Positions 1 through 9,136 are shown, counted from the first letter of the stretch. The stretch is DNA of 64,000 nucleotides from Opacimonas immobilis (GCF_048282545.1 NZ_CP182485.1:1302001-1366000), one strand, 5' to 3'. Made by a program: numbers and translations. Notes: generated from the letters alone by a model not told the origin.

Positions 1-1123
1 TGATCATATTTGCATCTTCTCGAATCGATATCCCTGCAGGTAAGTCATCCACAAGCCAGGAGCCAATCAGAGTGTAGTGTTGTTCGAACTTTGGTAATTC
101 GGTAAAAGCCTGATAAATATACCCTTCGTTTCCATAAGGACCATCTGAACTATAAGTTGTTTGTCCATCATTAATAATAATAATATTGGCACCTTCGCGA
201 GAAAAGATCGGTTTTTTGACCCATTTACCGGTATCTATGTTGTTGGCTTCATCAGCAAAATAGGCTGGCAATAGATTAGGGTGATTGGGAAAGAGTTTCC
301 ACAGCATAGGCAACAAGGCTTTATTCGAAATAATTGCTTTATAAGCAGGCTCTAGCCAATGCACTTGACTGGAATAAAGGTGCTCAGCAAAGGGATCGGC
401 AAAAATGTTTTCCCATGGATAGAGTTTGAAACAATGCGAAATGACGCGGTCGAGTTTGTCGGTATAAAAGCCCTCAGGTGAGACCCCCATGTCTTCAATA
501 AAAACAAAAAAGTCTCTTAGTCCGGCTTCTGCCGCGCAATCTTGTAAATACTGAACGGTTCCGCGATCTTCGATCGTGTCTTTGCAGCAAGCAAAGTGCA
601 TTTGCGACATCTGATAGTACTCACGCAGATTGGCAAAGCGGTGCACAAGTTTCTCTTGTAGTGAATTAAACTGGTCAGTATGAGGAGGCAATATGCCACT
701 TTGAACTTGTTCTTCTAACCACAGCCACTGCCAGAATCCGGTTTCATATAAACTCGTCGGCGTGTCTGCGTTGTTTTCGAGTAATTTGGCGGGGCCTTTG
801 CCATTGTAGGCAAGGTCCATACGGCTATACAAACTGGGCGCTTTATGGATCCAGCTATCGCGTACCAAATCCCACATCGATTCGGGAATACAAAATTGTC
901 GTAAATACTGCTCGTCATGCACGACCGCATCGACTACCGCTAGACACATCTGGTGCAGTTCTGCAGTCGGGTCTTCTATCTCTTGCTCAATTTGTTGGAG
1001 TGTAAATTGATAAAAAGCGGATTCATCCCAGTAAGGCTCGCCATACATGGTATGAAAGTGAAAGCCGTATTCGAGTGCTTTAGCTTGCCAGTTTGGACGT
1101 TCTGCGCAAGTTTGTCGAATCAT
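1..1123 (-). CDS. ygiC: YgiC/glutathionylspermidine synthase-like ATP-grasp ligase (3' part outside window)
   Basis: The frame stays open from the ATG at 1123 to the left window edge, so about 374 N-terminal residues are visible and the C-terminal end is missing. The protein begins MIRQTCAQRPNWQ and carries the pre-ATP-grasp segments typical of the glutathionylspermidine synthase domain family (E. coli YgiC/YjfC), including YNGKGPAKLLENNADTP near residues 105-122 and KPIFSREGANI close to the window edge. Family members are amide (C-N) ligases that use ATP; the substrates of the YgiC type are not established. It starts 12 bases after the stop of the YgiB-like gene, as in the E. coli ygiB-ygiC pair, and is probably the last gene of a four-gene operon starting with the ion channel. 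The family call is firm; the substrate is unknown. Confidence 0.85.
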   Translation of the reverse strand, partial: MIRQTCAERPNWQAKALEYGFHFHTMYGEPYWDESAFYQFTLQQIEQEIEDPTAELHQMCLAVVDAVVHDEQYLRQFCIPESMWDLVRDSWIHKAPSLYSRMDLAYNGKGPAKLLENNADTPTSLYETGFWQWLWLEEQVQSGILPPHTDQFNSLQEKLVHRFANLREYYQMSQMHFACCKDTIEDRGTVQYLQDCAAEAGLRDFFVFIEDMGVSPEGFYTDKLDRVISHCFKLYPWENIFADPFAEHLYSSQVHWLEPAYKAIISNKALLPMLWKLFPNHPNLLPAYFADEANNIDTGKWVKKPIFSREGANIIIINDGQTTYSSDGPYGNEGYIYQAFTELPKFEQHYTLIGSWLVDDLPAGISIREDANMI

Positions 1124-1135
1124 TGCGTGCTGAAC

Positions 1136-1777
1136 CTAACCACCAAAACCTCGTGAGCTACTGCGGGTGGCAACGGATTTACCAAATCCACCTCTAGATA
1201 AGGTGCGACTCGCAGTTGGTTTGGCTTTGAAATCACTGCCGTATACTTTGGTCGCCGTTCTATGGGTGCCACCAAAGCTTTTGCCAGACGCGTCAAACCA
1301 TTGATTTCGCAAAGATGAGCGACGCGAATACGAAGTGAATAAAGGTTGAGAATAATAGCGTTTTTTCTTTTTTTTCTTAAAATCGATATCCCAATCATCA
1401 TCTTGAAACAGCATGCGACTTAGCATAAATCCGGCCATGAAAGGCATAAAGAAAGAGCCGTTTTCGTTGCTAACGTATTCACATCGGTCTTCACCAAATT
1501 CAAATTCGCAGTCGCGCTCATTACTGAATCGAGGTGCAGTTCTGACCGCGTCTTCAACCGCGCTTTCATAAGCATATTGGCACTGTTCAAAAAATCCTGG
1601 GTTGTTGTCGGTACACTCACCTAGTGAGCGATAGATATCAGCGACTTCGGGTTCTTCACCGCAACCCGATAATAAAACCGCAGCAATTCCTACAGCTAGC
1701 GGTTTGACAGCAAATACTTTGCGGTAACGATTAAGCTGGATGGCGCTGCGTTTGGTACTTTTTGAGGACATGGTCAT
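1136..1777 (-). CDS. ygiB: YgiB-like DUF1190 lipoprotein
   Basis: About 213 residues, similar to E. coli YgiB (DUF1190/UPF0441). A basic N-terminus is followed by a hydrophobic stretch ending LLSGC, a lipobox-like site, suggesting a lipid-anchored envelope protein. The C-terminal half is rich in Arg, Ser, Gly and aromatic residues, with a run of seven Lys, and looks disordered. I chose the ATG at 1777 because an AGGA Shine-Dalgarno sits just upstream (1783-1787); the frame is open to 1804, and another ATG lies at 1771. It sits between the DUF350 gene and the YgiC-like ligase, the order seen in related operons. Biochemical function is unknown. The low-complexity tail could be a substrate for the neighbouring ligase, but that is inference. 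Confidence 0.8.
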   Translation of the reverse strand: MTMSSKSTKRSAIQLNRYRKVFAVKPLAVGIAAVLLSGCGEEPEVADIYRSLGECTDNNPGFFEQCQYAYESAVEDAVRTAPRFSNERDCEFEFGEDRCEYVSNENGSFFMPFMAGFMLSRMLFQDDDWDIDFKKKKKKRYYSQPLFTSYSRRSSLRNQWFDASGKSFGGTHRTATKVYGSDFKAKPTASRTLSRGGFGKSVATRSSSRGFGG

Positions 1778-1788
1778 GGTAAGTCCTT

Positions 1789-2196
1789 TTAGTAAGACAT
1801 GCAAGCTGCGTTTAGAATACCCACGGCCACAGAAACCAAACCAAGCATGACCCCCGCAGACGTTTCATTGTTTTCAATACGTTCACTAATCATTGGCATG
1901 AACGTCAGCTTGAGTATGACAAAAGCCAGAAGCTGAGCAACCAAAGCGACCAACGCCCATACGATAAAATCTATATAAGCAACGGAATTACTTGCAGCAC
2001 CGCCGACAGCGATCGCAAAACCTACCACAGCGCCACCAAACGCAACCGCAGCAGCGGTATTTTGTTGTTCTTTGATAAGTTGCCACTCATTATGGGGGGT
2101 CACAAAGGCGTAGATAATTTTAAATAAAAACAACAAGGCAATGGCAGAACCAAAATACAGTGCAAAATTACCTGTGCTGGTCAATAAATCAAGCAT
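1789..2196 (-). CDS. DUF350 (YjfL-type) inner membrane protein
   Basis: This 135-residue protein consists almost entirely of four hydrophobic segments (about residues 10-32, 47-67, 73-97 and 113-132) with short loops, the pattern of the DUF350/YjfL/UPF0719 family. The small-residue-rich second segment (AAAVAFGGAVVGFAIAVGG) is characteristic. Its start overlaps the last 8 bases of the potassium-channel gene, indicating translational coupling, and the YgiB-like gene follows directly. DUF350 proteins recur beside YgiC/YjfC ATP-grasp ligases, but no molecular function is established. Family call is firm, role unknown. Confidence 0.8.
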   Translation of the reverse strand: MLDLLTSTGNFALYFGSAIALLFLFKIIYAFVTPHNEWQLIKEQQNTAAAVAFGGAVVGFAIAVGGAASNSVAYIDFIVWALVALVAQLLAFVILKLTFMPMISERIENNETSAGVMLGLVSVAVGILNAACMSY

Positions 2197-3256
2197 TATG
2201 AATTCCTTCTACAAAAGCATGCCACTGCATGTCATTAATACGACTGCGAGCGATATAAAAAACGCGGTCGCCTGGGTGAATTTGAGTGTCAAAACTTGGG
2301 TTAACGATGATGTGTTGCTTGTCATCTGCTTTAGCATAGCCGATAAAAATGGCATCGTGGATGTGTTTTATTTGGATAAATATATCCGACACTTCAATAC
2401 AGCCAACATCTTGAGGCACTATGGTTGAGTACTGTTCATGCCCATCAGCGACACTTAACAAATCGTGATGCAGCAACGATGAACCTGGATCAAAGGCGGA
2501 CTTGGCCAGCATTTCAACCGCTACCGATGGGGTGCATTCGACATTAGGACAATGCTGTTGTAACAAACTCACCAAAGATTCGTCATTAAAGTATGCAACT
2601 ATATGAGCATTGGGATTGTGCTTTGAACAAAATAGCGCAGTCGTCATGGTAATGTCATCATGTGGATTATCAATCAAGATGGTTTTGGCACTATTGACAT
2701 TTGCTTTGTTCATATCTTCTTCACGGTTAAAAGATGACACGCGAACAAATTCAATTTCACCTGGCATAGGGTTTTCAATATCGGCTTTGACACACAGTAC
2801 AATGTCGACTTTTTCGGTACTTTGTTGACGTTCTTTAAGCAGTAATTGCAACAATTGAATGGTGCGTTCATCGTTCCAACCTAAGATCAAAATATGTTGT
2901 TCGTTCATGATGCTCTTTAGTCCTCTAATATCCAGTTGCCATTGTCTGCTTAGCCAAGCGGCGATTCGTCCGATTACCAAAGCAAAAAGCGACAGTCCCA
3001 CCGGAATCACAAATAAACTGACGACCCATTTGCCTGCATCCGTGGTTGGCGAAAAATCACCGTATCCGACGGTCGATGTTGTGACAATAATGTAGTACAC
3101 AAAATCCGTTGGCGAAGTAACACTGATTTCCCCCACGGCATATAGTAGTGCCCATGTGGTCACAACATAACCAAGCAACACCAAAGCGATATTAGTGCCA
3201 CTGGCGTGATTGAAGTATTTTACAAAGGAGCGTTTGACTTTTTGCCAGAGAGTCAT
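2189..3256 (-). CDS. Two-TM potassium channel with TrkA-type regulatory domain
   Basis: The 355-residue protein has TM1 at about 22-42, a pore loop with the selectivity filter TVGYGDF (residues 62-68), TM2 at about 75-97, then a cytoplasmic part beginning HILILGWNDE near residue 117. That part resembles a TrkA-N/RCK Rossmann fold, though the usual GxGxxG is degenerate (LGWNDE). A TrkA-C-like domain occupies the last 80-90 residues and ends in a PGDRVFYIARS motif. This is the layout of Kch/MthK-like ligand-gated K+ channels in the inner membrane. It is the first gene of the four-gene module, overlapping the DUF350 gene by 8 bases. Co-occurrence with the ATP-grasp ligase suggests gating or modification by a shared metabolite, which is inference. 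Confidence 0.88.
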   Translation of the reverse strand: MTLWQKVKRSFVKYFNHASGTNIALVLLGYVVTTWALLYAVGEISVTSPTDFVYYIIVTTSTVGYGDFSPTTDAGKWVVSLFVIPVGLSLFALVIGRIAAWLSRQWQLDIRGLKSIMNEQHILILGWNDERTIQLLQLLLKERQQSTEKVDIVLCVKADIENPMPGEIEFVRVSSFNREEDMNKANVNSAKTILIDNPHDDITMTTALFCSKHNPNAHIVAYFNDESLVSLLQQHCPNVECTPSVAVEMLAKSAFDPGSSLLHHDLLSVADGHEQYSTIVPQDVGCIEVSDIFIQIKHIHDAIFIGYAKADDKQHIIVNPSFDTQIHPGDRVFYIARSRINDMQWHAFVEGIHNA

Positions 3257-3354
3257 GTGTTTGATTAATAATTAAAATGTGAATTTAGTCTACGAAGTTG
3301 CGAACCAAAAATCCACCGCAAAATGTAAGAAAGCATGACCATTGCGTTTAATAC

Positions 3355-3380
3355 AAAAAGCCCACTTCAGTGAGATGGGC
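3355..3380 (-). terminator. Intrinsic terminator without an assigned gene (minus strand)
   Basis: Read on the minus strand, a six-pair stem GCCCAT/GTGGGC (3380-3360) is followed by TTTTT (3359-3355). No minus-strand gene lies upstream of it: it sits between the divergent channel gene and queA. The rest of the 297-base intergenic region holds the queA promoter and nothing else recognisable. The hairpin could end a small RNA transcribed towards the channel gene or be a relic. Confidence 0.5.
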
Positions 3381-3501
3381 AAATCGGCTTTTGGAGCAGA
3401 CACACTAAATCACTGTGTTACACTAACTCTAGTCGGTTCCCCCAAATTCTGATGTGCGACTTTTTACACCTAGGTATATCAATCAATACCGACAGTTTTA
3501 C

Positions 3502-3529
3502 TTGCCTTGTATGCCGACCAAAGTACAAT
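3502..3529 (+). promoter_or_regulatory. Predicted sigma70 promoter of queA
   Basis: TTGCCT (3502-3507) and TACAAT (3524-3529) are 16 bases apart and lie 25 bases before the queA ATG. An inverted repeat TGCCGA/TCGGCA (3512-3517 and 3531-3536) straddles the -10 element and could be an operator, but no regulator is known to me. Confidence 0.6.
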
Positions 3530-3553
3530 ATCGGCAAATTTCTGAGGTAGCGT

Positions 3554-4594
3554 ATGAAAACATCTGATTTTGGCTTTGATTTACCAGAGCATTTGATTGC
3601 CAAGTATCCCACAGCAGACCGAACAGCGTCTAGGTTACTTCATTTAAATGGTAAAACAGGGGCGGTAGCAGACTATCGATTCCCACAAATGTTGGAGTTT
3701 GTGGAAGAAGGTGATTTACTCATTTTTAACGACACACGAGTCATCCCTGCGCGCTTGCTAGGGCAAAAAAGCTCAGGTGGAAAAGTCGAAGTATTGGTCG
3801 AAAGAATGCTTGACGATAATCGAGTATTAGCACATGTTCGAGCCAGTAAAGCCCCTAAAGTCGGTGCCATGTTGCGCTTAGAAAACGCGCTTGATGTCGA
3901 GATGCTGGGACGTGATGGTGCGCTGTTTGAGCTCAAATTCTTAACCGACATGAGCGTGTTAGAATGCCTTGAGCAATATGGACATATTCCACTACCCCCT
4001 TATATTGACCGTCCAGACGAAGATTCAGATAAGGAGCGTTATCAAACTGTCTATAACAACAAGCCAGGAGCTGTGGCTGCCCCTACTGCGGGTCTACACT
4101 TTGATGACGATCTATTAGCTAAACTAAAAGAGAAAGGTGTGCAAGTTGGCTTTGTCACCTTGCATGTGGGAGCAGGCACCTTCCAACCAGTCAAAGTGGA
4201 TAATGTTGAAGAACACACTATGCACGCTGAATATGCGGAAGTCTCAGAAGCGATTGTGGCACAAATCAAAGCAACAAAAGCTGCGGGAAAACGAGTCATT
4301 GCAGTGGGAACAACTTCGATGCGCTCGGTGGAAACAGCAGCCAAAAAAGGCGATGAGACAGGTGAGTTACTGGTGCCTTTTTACGATGATACTGAAATTT
4401 TCATTTATCCGGGGTTTGAATTTAAAGTATTTGATGCGATGTTCACCAATTTTCATTTGCCAGAATCCACTTTGATGATGTTGATCAGTGCTTTTGCAGG
4501 CAAGGAATATGTTATGAATGCGTATCAGCACGCTATTCGCAATGAGTATCGGTTCTTTAGTTACGGTGATTCGATGTTTATCGAACGTGCTTAG
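3554..4594 (+). CDS. queA: tRNA preQ1(34) S-adenosylmethionine ribosyltransferase-isomerase
   Basis: QueA transfers and isomerises the ribosyl part of SAM onto preQ1 at the wobble position of tRNAs with GUN anticodons, giving epoxyqueuosine. The 346-residue product matches the family over its full length: start MKTSDFGFDLPEHLIAKYP, the conserved block around PGAVAAPTAGLHFD (about residues 170-183), and the C-terminal TNFHLPESTLMMLISAFAG. The ATG at 3554 has a GAGGT ribosome site 7 bases upstream and matches known N-termini. It is followed by tgt, the enzyme for the preceding step, 66 bases later. Identification is secure. Confidence 0.97.
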   Translation: MKTSDFGFDLPEHLIAKYPTADRTASRLLHLNGKTGAVADYRFPQMLEFVEEGDLLIFNDTRVIPARLLGQKSSGGKVEVLVERMLDDNRVLAHVRASKAPKVGAMLRLENALDVEMLGRDGALFELKFLTDMSVLECLEQYGHIPLPPYIDRPDEDSDKERYQTVYNNKPGAVAAPTAGLHFDDDLLAKLKEKGVQVGFVTLHVGAGTFQPVKVDNVEEHTMHAEYAEVSEAIVAQIKATKAAGKRVIAVGTTSMRSVETAAKKGDETGELLVPFYDDTEIFIYPGFEFKVFDAMFTNFHLPESTLMMLISAFAGKEYVMNAYQHAIRNEYRFFSYGDSMFIERA

Positions 4595-4660
4595 TTTGAT
4601 AGACTATGCGCCATATTTTGGCGTGATTTATCCAACGCCGTATTACAGCGAGAATAGTTC

Positions 4661-5779
4661 GTGGAATTTAAGTTATTAACAACATCTGGTAAAGCTCGTC
4701 GAGGTCAGTTGATTTTTGCCCGAGGCATCGTGGAAACGCCAGCTTTTATGCCGGTGGGTACCTATGGCACCGTAAAAGGCATGACCCCAGAAGAATTATC
4801 TGAGTCAGGTGCGCATATCTGTTTAGGCAACACCTTTCATTTAATGTTGCGCCCAGGCACTGGAATTATACAGCAGCATGGTGATTTACATGATTTCATG
4901 CACTGGGATAAGCCAATTCTGACGGATTCCGGCGGTTTCCAAGTTTTCTCTCTCGGGGACTTGCGTAAAATTGATGAAAATGGCGTTACTTTTCGCTCAC
5001 CTATTAACGGTGAAAAAATTCTTCTCACCCCAGAAAAATCGATTGAAGTTCAGCGCGAACTCGGCTCTGATGTCGTTATGATCTTTGACGAATGCACGCC
5101 TTATCCGGCGACTCATGAGGAAGCTCGAGTATCGATGGAATTGTCAATGCGTTGGGCGAAACGCTCAAAAGATGCTCATGGAGATTCAGAGGCAGCATTA
5201 TTCGGAATTGTTCAAGGCGGTATGTATGAAGATTTGCGTGATGTGTCGCTCGCAGGATTAACTGAAATTGGCTTTGATGGCTACGCAATCGGCGGGCTCT
5301 CAGTAGGTGAACCAAAGGAAGACATGATTCGCGTGATTGATCACATTGCACATCAATGTCCGGAAGACAAACCTCGTTATTTAATGGGGGTCGGAAAGCC
5401 AGAGGATTTGGTTGAAGCGGTGCGCCGAGGTGTCGATATGTTTGATTGCGTAATGCCAACACGTAATGCGCGCAACGGTCATTTGTTCGTCACTGACGGC
5501 GTAATTAAAATCCGCAATGCCAAACATAAGACGGATACAGGACCATTAGACGAAAAATGTGATTGTTACACTTGTAAAAATTATTCTCGGTCATATCTAC
5601 ATCATTTAGATAAGTGTAACGAGATCCTTGGTGCTCGTTTGAACACCATTCACAATTTGCGCTACTACCAACGAGTCATGCAGGGTTTACGCGATGCATT
5701 GGACGCCGACAGATTAGACGAATATGTAGCGGAGTTTTACACAGCGAAAGGTATGGAAGTCCCGCCCTTAGCTAGCTGA
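4661..5779 (+). CDS. tgt: tRNA-guanine transglycosylase
   Basis: Tgt exchanges the wobble guanine for preQ1 in tRNA-Asp, -Asn, -His and -Tyr. The 372-residue protein carries Asp89 in DSGGF, the predicted nucleophile Asp262 in FDCVMPTRNARNG, and the zinc site begun by C300, C302 and C305 with a later His. The start codon is GTG at 4661, giving MEFKLLTTSGKARRG, in line with homologues; the ribosome site is weak. It sits between queA and yajC in the queA-tgt-yajC-secD-secF order common in gammaproteobacteria. Confidence 0.97.
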   Translation: MEFKLLTTSGKARRGQLIFARGIVETPAFMPVGTYGTVKGMTPEELSESGAHICLGNTFHLMLRPGTGIIQQHGDLHDFMHWDKPILTDSGGFQVFSLGDLRKIDENGVTFRSPINGEKILLTPEKSIEVQRELGSDVVMIFDECTPYPATHEEARVSMELSMRWAKRSKDAHGDSEAALFGIVQGGMYEDLRDVSLAGLTEIGFDGYAIGGLSVGEPKEDMIRVIDHIAHQCPEDKPRYLMGVGKPEDLVEAVRRGVDMFDCVMPTRNARNGHLFVTDGVIKIRNAKHKTDTGPLDEKCDCYTCKNYSRSYLHHLDKCNEILGARLNTIHNLRYYQRVMQGLRDALDADRLDEYVAEFYTAKGMEVPPLAS

Positions 5780-5846
5780 TTGATTTACAATTTAACAATC
5801 AATATTAAATACAAATAACAATTGAAAGACCATAGGAAGAAACATT

Positions 5847-6185
5847 ATGTCATTATTTATAGCAGACGCTCACGCTCAAACCGCCGGTGCTCCAGCAGGA
5901 GGAAGTGGTATTGAATTATTAATTATGTTGGCTGTGTTCGGCTTGATTTTTTACTTTTTATTGTACCGCCCGCAAGCTAAGCGTGTAAAAGAGCACAAAA
6001 ATCTTGTTGCGTCTTTGGCAAAGGGCGATGAAGTGATTACTGGTGGTGGTTTAATGGGTAAAATCACCAAAGTAACAGATGAAAAAGATTTCATCGAAAT
6101 TGCGTTAAACGACAATAATAATGTCTTGGTACAAAAGAACGCCGTCACAGCCGTTTTGCCAAAAGGCACGATGAAGTCGCTATAA
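5847..6185 (+). CDS. yajC: Sec translocon accessory protein YajC
   Basis: A 112-residue single-span inner membrane protein: the hydrophobic segment at about 23-43 (LLIMLAVFGLIFYFLLYRP) is followed by QAKRVKEHKNLVASLAKGDEV, the conserved YajC start of its cytoplasmic domain. It associates with SecDF next to SecYEG. An AGGAAG ribosome site precedes the ATG. The gene heads the secDF transcript, 70 bases before secD. Confidence 0.95.
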   Translation: MSLFIADAHAQTAGAPAGGSGIELLIMLAVFGLIFYFLLYRPQAKRVKEHKNLVASLAKGDEVITGGGLMGKITKVTDEKDFIEIALNDNNNVLVQKNAVTAVLPKGTMKSL

Positions 6186-6255
6186 CACAAGCGCAAATGG
6201 GCACTAACAAGTGCCCATTATTGTTTTACCCCTTGCCAAATTTTAAGGACTGGTC

Positions 6256-8100
6256 GTGTTAAATAAGACCCCCATTTGGAAATATTTTCTTGTCGTCATC
6301 GTACTTGGTCTGTGCGCGTTATACGCTATGCCAAACTTGTATGGTGAGGATCATGCCATTCAAATCTCTGCTAGCCGTAATGCAGTCGTTAATGAACAGC
6401 TGCTAGCACGTGTTGAGTCTACGCTTGCGAACGCAGAGATCAAAACCAAACGCAGTGAATTAGACGTAGACAAACTCCTAATCAGGCTGTTTGATTCAGA
6501 CTCCCAATTAGTGGCCCGAGAAACTATTCAGCGCGCGTTAGGTGACGATTACATTGTAGCCATGAACCTTGCCCCTGATACGCCCCAATGGCTAGCTGAT
6601 CTCGGTGGTTCGCCAATGAAGCTAGGCTTAGATTTACGAGGTGGTGTACATTTTTTGATGGAAGTGGATATGAATTCCGCTATCGCTAAAGCCCAGGAAG
6701 ATTTGGTTGGAGATTTTCGCACCTCTTTGCGTGAAGAAAATTTGCGCTATCGCTCGGTAAAACCGGTCGGGCAAAATGTCCAGGTACAATTTCGCGATCA
6801 AGACACGTTAGACAGTGCTAAATTCTTTTTGCGTAACCGCAACGGTGATTTGTTATTCAGTGAACGGGACGGCCTCATTTTAGATGTGGCTTTTTCCGAG
6901 AATCGCTTACGCTTAATCCGTGATAACGCAGTCAAGCAGAACATTACCATTATTCGTGAGCGGGTGAACCAACTTGGTGTTGCAGAGCCAGTTGTGCAAA
7001 AGCAAGGCGCAGAACGCATTGTGGTTCAATTACCGGGCATTCAAGATACGGCGAAAGCCAAAGAGATTTTGAACGCGACTGCGACTCTAGAATTTCGCAT
7101 GGTTGACCAAGATAACGATGTTCGCGATGCATTGAATGGACGAGTACCGCCTTCTTCTATTCTTCTCAATGACCGTTCAGGACAGCCATATTTACTCAAA
7201 AAACGCGTCATGCTAACGGGTAATCACATTGTGGACGCCAACTCGGGCGTTGATGAATACGGAGTGCCACAGGTCAATATTTCACTTGATTCTAAAGGTG
7301 GCACGAAGATGTCCCAAGGAACCAAAGATAATATTGGTAACCCAATGGCAACGGTATTCATAGAATACAAAACGACGGGTGAGCGAGATGCGAATGGCAA
7401 CCTGATTTTTGAGAAAAAAGAAGAGATTATTTCTGTCGCAACAATTCAAGCTCGCTTAGGTGCCTCGTTCCGTATTACGGGGTTAGATTCGCCTAAAGAA
7501 GCTAGAGATTTGGCTTTGTTATTAAGAGCGGGTGCTTTGATTGCTCCTATTTCAATTGTCGAAGAGCGTACCGTGGGTCCAAGTCTAGGTGCAGAGAACA
7601 TTGAATTAGGTATGATTGCCATTCAATCGGGTTTGGCTTTAGTACTGATTTTTATGTTGTTTTATTATAAAGCTTTCGGCATCGTGGCGAATATCGCATT
7701 GGTCACTAACCTAGTGATGATAGTGGGTATTATGTCTATGATCCCCGGTGCAACGCTTACTCTACCTGGTATGGCCGGGATTGTTCTGACTGTTGGTATG
7801 GCCGTAGATGCAAATGTATTGATATACGAGCGAATACGAGAAGAACTCCGTGAAGGTCGCTCGCCACAGCAAGCCATTCATCATGGTTACGATAGTGCAT
7901 TTTCTACTATTTTAGATGCAAATATCACGACTTTTATTGCTGGTTTGATTTTGTTCGCTGTCGGTACCGGACCAATTAAGGGTTTCTCTATTACCTTAAT
8001 GATTGGCATCATCACCTCTATGTTCACGGCAATTGTTGTAACTAGAGTACTAGTGAATGCTATCTGGGGTGGTCGTCGCATTGAAAAGTTGTGGATTTAG
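6256..8100 (+). CDS. secD: Protein translocase subunit SecD
   Basis: SecD works with SecF as a proton-driven device that pulls secreted proteins to the periplasmic side. The 614-residue protein has an N-terminal TM, a large periplasmic domain including KLGLDLRGGVHF (about 120-131) and a C-terminal bundle of five TMs with GMAVDANVLIYERIREE near residue 515. This is the RND-type fold shared with SecF. The start is GTG at 6256 behind AAGGA, giving MLNKTPIWKYF as in homologues. secF follows after 9 bases. Confidence 0.96.
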   Translation: MLNKTPIWKYFLVVIVLGLCALYAMPNLYGEDHAIQISASRNAVVNEQLLARVESTLANAEIKTKRSELDVDKLLIRLFDSDSQLVARETIQRALGDDYIVAMNLAPDTPQWLADLGGSPMKLGLDLRGGVHFLMEVDMNSAIAKAQEDLVGDFRTSLREENLRYRSVKPVGQNVQVQFRDQDTLDSAKFFLRNRNGDLLFSERDGLILDVAFSENRLRLIRDNAVKQNITIIRERVNQLGVAEPVVQKQGAERIVVQLPGIQDTAKAKEILNATATLEFRMVDQDNDVRDALNGRVPPSSILLNDRSGQPYLLKKRVMLTGNHIVDANSGVDEYGVPQVNISLDSKGGTKMSQGTKDNIGNPMATVFIEYKTTGERDANGNLIFEKKEEIISVATIQARLGASFRITGLDSPKEARDLALLLRAGALIAPISIVEERTVGPSLGAENIELGMIAIQSGLALVLIFMLFYYKAFGIVANIALVTNLVMIVGIMSMIPGATLTLPGMAGIVLTVGMAVDANVLIYERIREELREGRSPQQAIHHGYDSAFSTILDANITTFIAGLILFAVGTGPIKGFSITLMIGIITSMFTAIVVTRVLVNAIWGGRRIEKLWI

Positions 8101-8109
8101 GAGAATAAC

Positions 8110-9051
8110 ATGCAATTATTAAAAATAAACTCCACAATTAAGTTTATGAAATTGCGCATACCTGCGATGGTTTTGTCTAGTTTATTGATTTTGGGGTCAC
8201 TTACCTCTTTGGCGGTAAACCAACTTAATTGGGGCTTAGATTTTACTGGTGGTACGCTCATAGAAGTGGGTTACCCTAAAGCGGCTAAGCTTGATGAAAT
8301 TCGAGCGCAATTGGATGAAGCTGGCTTTTCCGATGCAATCGTACAAAACTTTGGTAGTTCACAAGATGTCTTAATCCGAATTGCTCCACGCGATGGGGTA
8401 AAAGCGGCTCAGATAGGTGACCAAATTATGGCGTCACTGCGGGCAGATGGCACAGATGTGGACATGCGTCGAATTGAATTCGTAGGTCCTCAAGTGGGAG
8501 AAGAGTTGACGGAACAAGGTGGTTTAGCCATGTTGACAGCGTTGATTTGTATCTTGTTGTACGTCATGATGCGCTTTGAATGGCGTTTTGCGCTGGGTTC
8601 TGTCAGCGCGCTTGCGCATGACGTAATCATCACGCTAGGTTTGTTTTCGGTGTTACAACTCGAGTTTGATCTGACCATATTGGCTGCAATATTAGCGGTC
8701 ATAGGCTATTCACTTAACGACACGATTGTTGTATCAGACCGTATCCGTGAAAACTTTCGCAAAATTCGTAAAGAAGAACCAGAAGGTATTATCAATATCT
8801 CTCTGACCCAGACACTGAATCGAACCATTATTACATCTGTAACAACGATATTAGTTTTGTTAGCGCTATTTTTTAAAGGTGGTGCATTGATACATGGCTT
8901 CTCAACGGCGTTGTTATTTGGCGTCGTAATTGGAACTTACTCTTCAATTTATATCTCGAGTTCAGTTGCGCTGTTATTAGGTATTTCAAAAGAAGACTTG
9001 ATACCTGAACAGGTTGAGAAAGAGGGCGAAGACCTAGACCCGTTATTGTAA
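8110..9051 (+). CDS. secF: Protein translocase subunit SecF
   Basis: The 313-residue partner of SecD has a first TM at about 19-37, the motif WGLDFTGGTLIEVGYP shortly after it, and a five-TM C-terminal domain including GYSLNDTIVVSDRIREN near residues 198-214. It starts 9 bases after secD with a GGAG ribosome site and ends just before a strong bidirectional hairpin. It closes the tgt-yajC-secDF block. Confidence 0.96.
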   Translation: MQLLKINSTIKFMKLRIPAMVLSSLLILGSLTSLAVNQLNWGLDFTGGTLIEVGYPKAAKLDEIRAQLDEAGFSDAIVQNFGSSQDVLIRIAPRDGVKAAQIGDQIMASLRADGTDVDMRRIEFVGPQVGEELTEQGGLAMLTALICILLYVMMRFEWRFALGSVSALAHDVIITLGLFSVLQLEFDLTILAAILAVIGYSLNDTIVVSDRIRENFRKIRKEEPEGIINISLTQTLNRTIITSVTTILVLLALFFKGGALIHGFSTALLFGVVIGTYSSIYISSSVALLLGISKEDLIPEQVEKEGEDLDPLL

Positions 9052-9062
9052 ATTGCAAAAAG

Positions 9063-9098
9063 AAAAGCGACCTAACATTGAGTGTTTAGGTCGCTTTT
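9063..9098. terminator. Bidirectional terminator between secF and suhB
   Basis: A long inverted repeat, AAAAGCGACCTAA at 9063-9075 and TTAGGTCGCTTTT at 9086-9098, has A and T runs at its ends and so can terminate both convergent transcripts. Confidence 0.88.
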
Positions 9099-9136
9099 GT
9101 ATGTTTAACAGGTCAACATTTTTCGCGCAAAATTAA

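Noticed and set aside
3418..3612. 64-residue minus-strand frame overlapping the queA start
   Set aside because: No ribosome site, no recognisable family, and it runs through the queA promoter and first codons.
4604..4625. GCGCCA/TTGGCGT hairpin between queA and tgt as a terminator
   Set aside because: No T tract follows and the two genes are normally cotranscribed.
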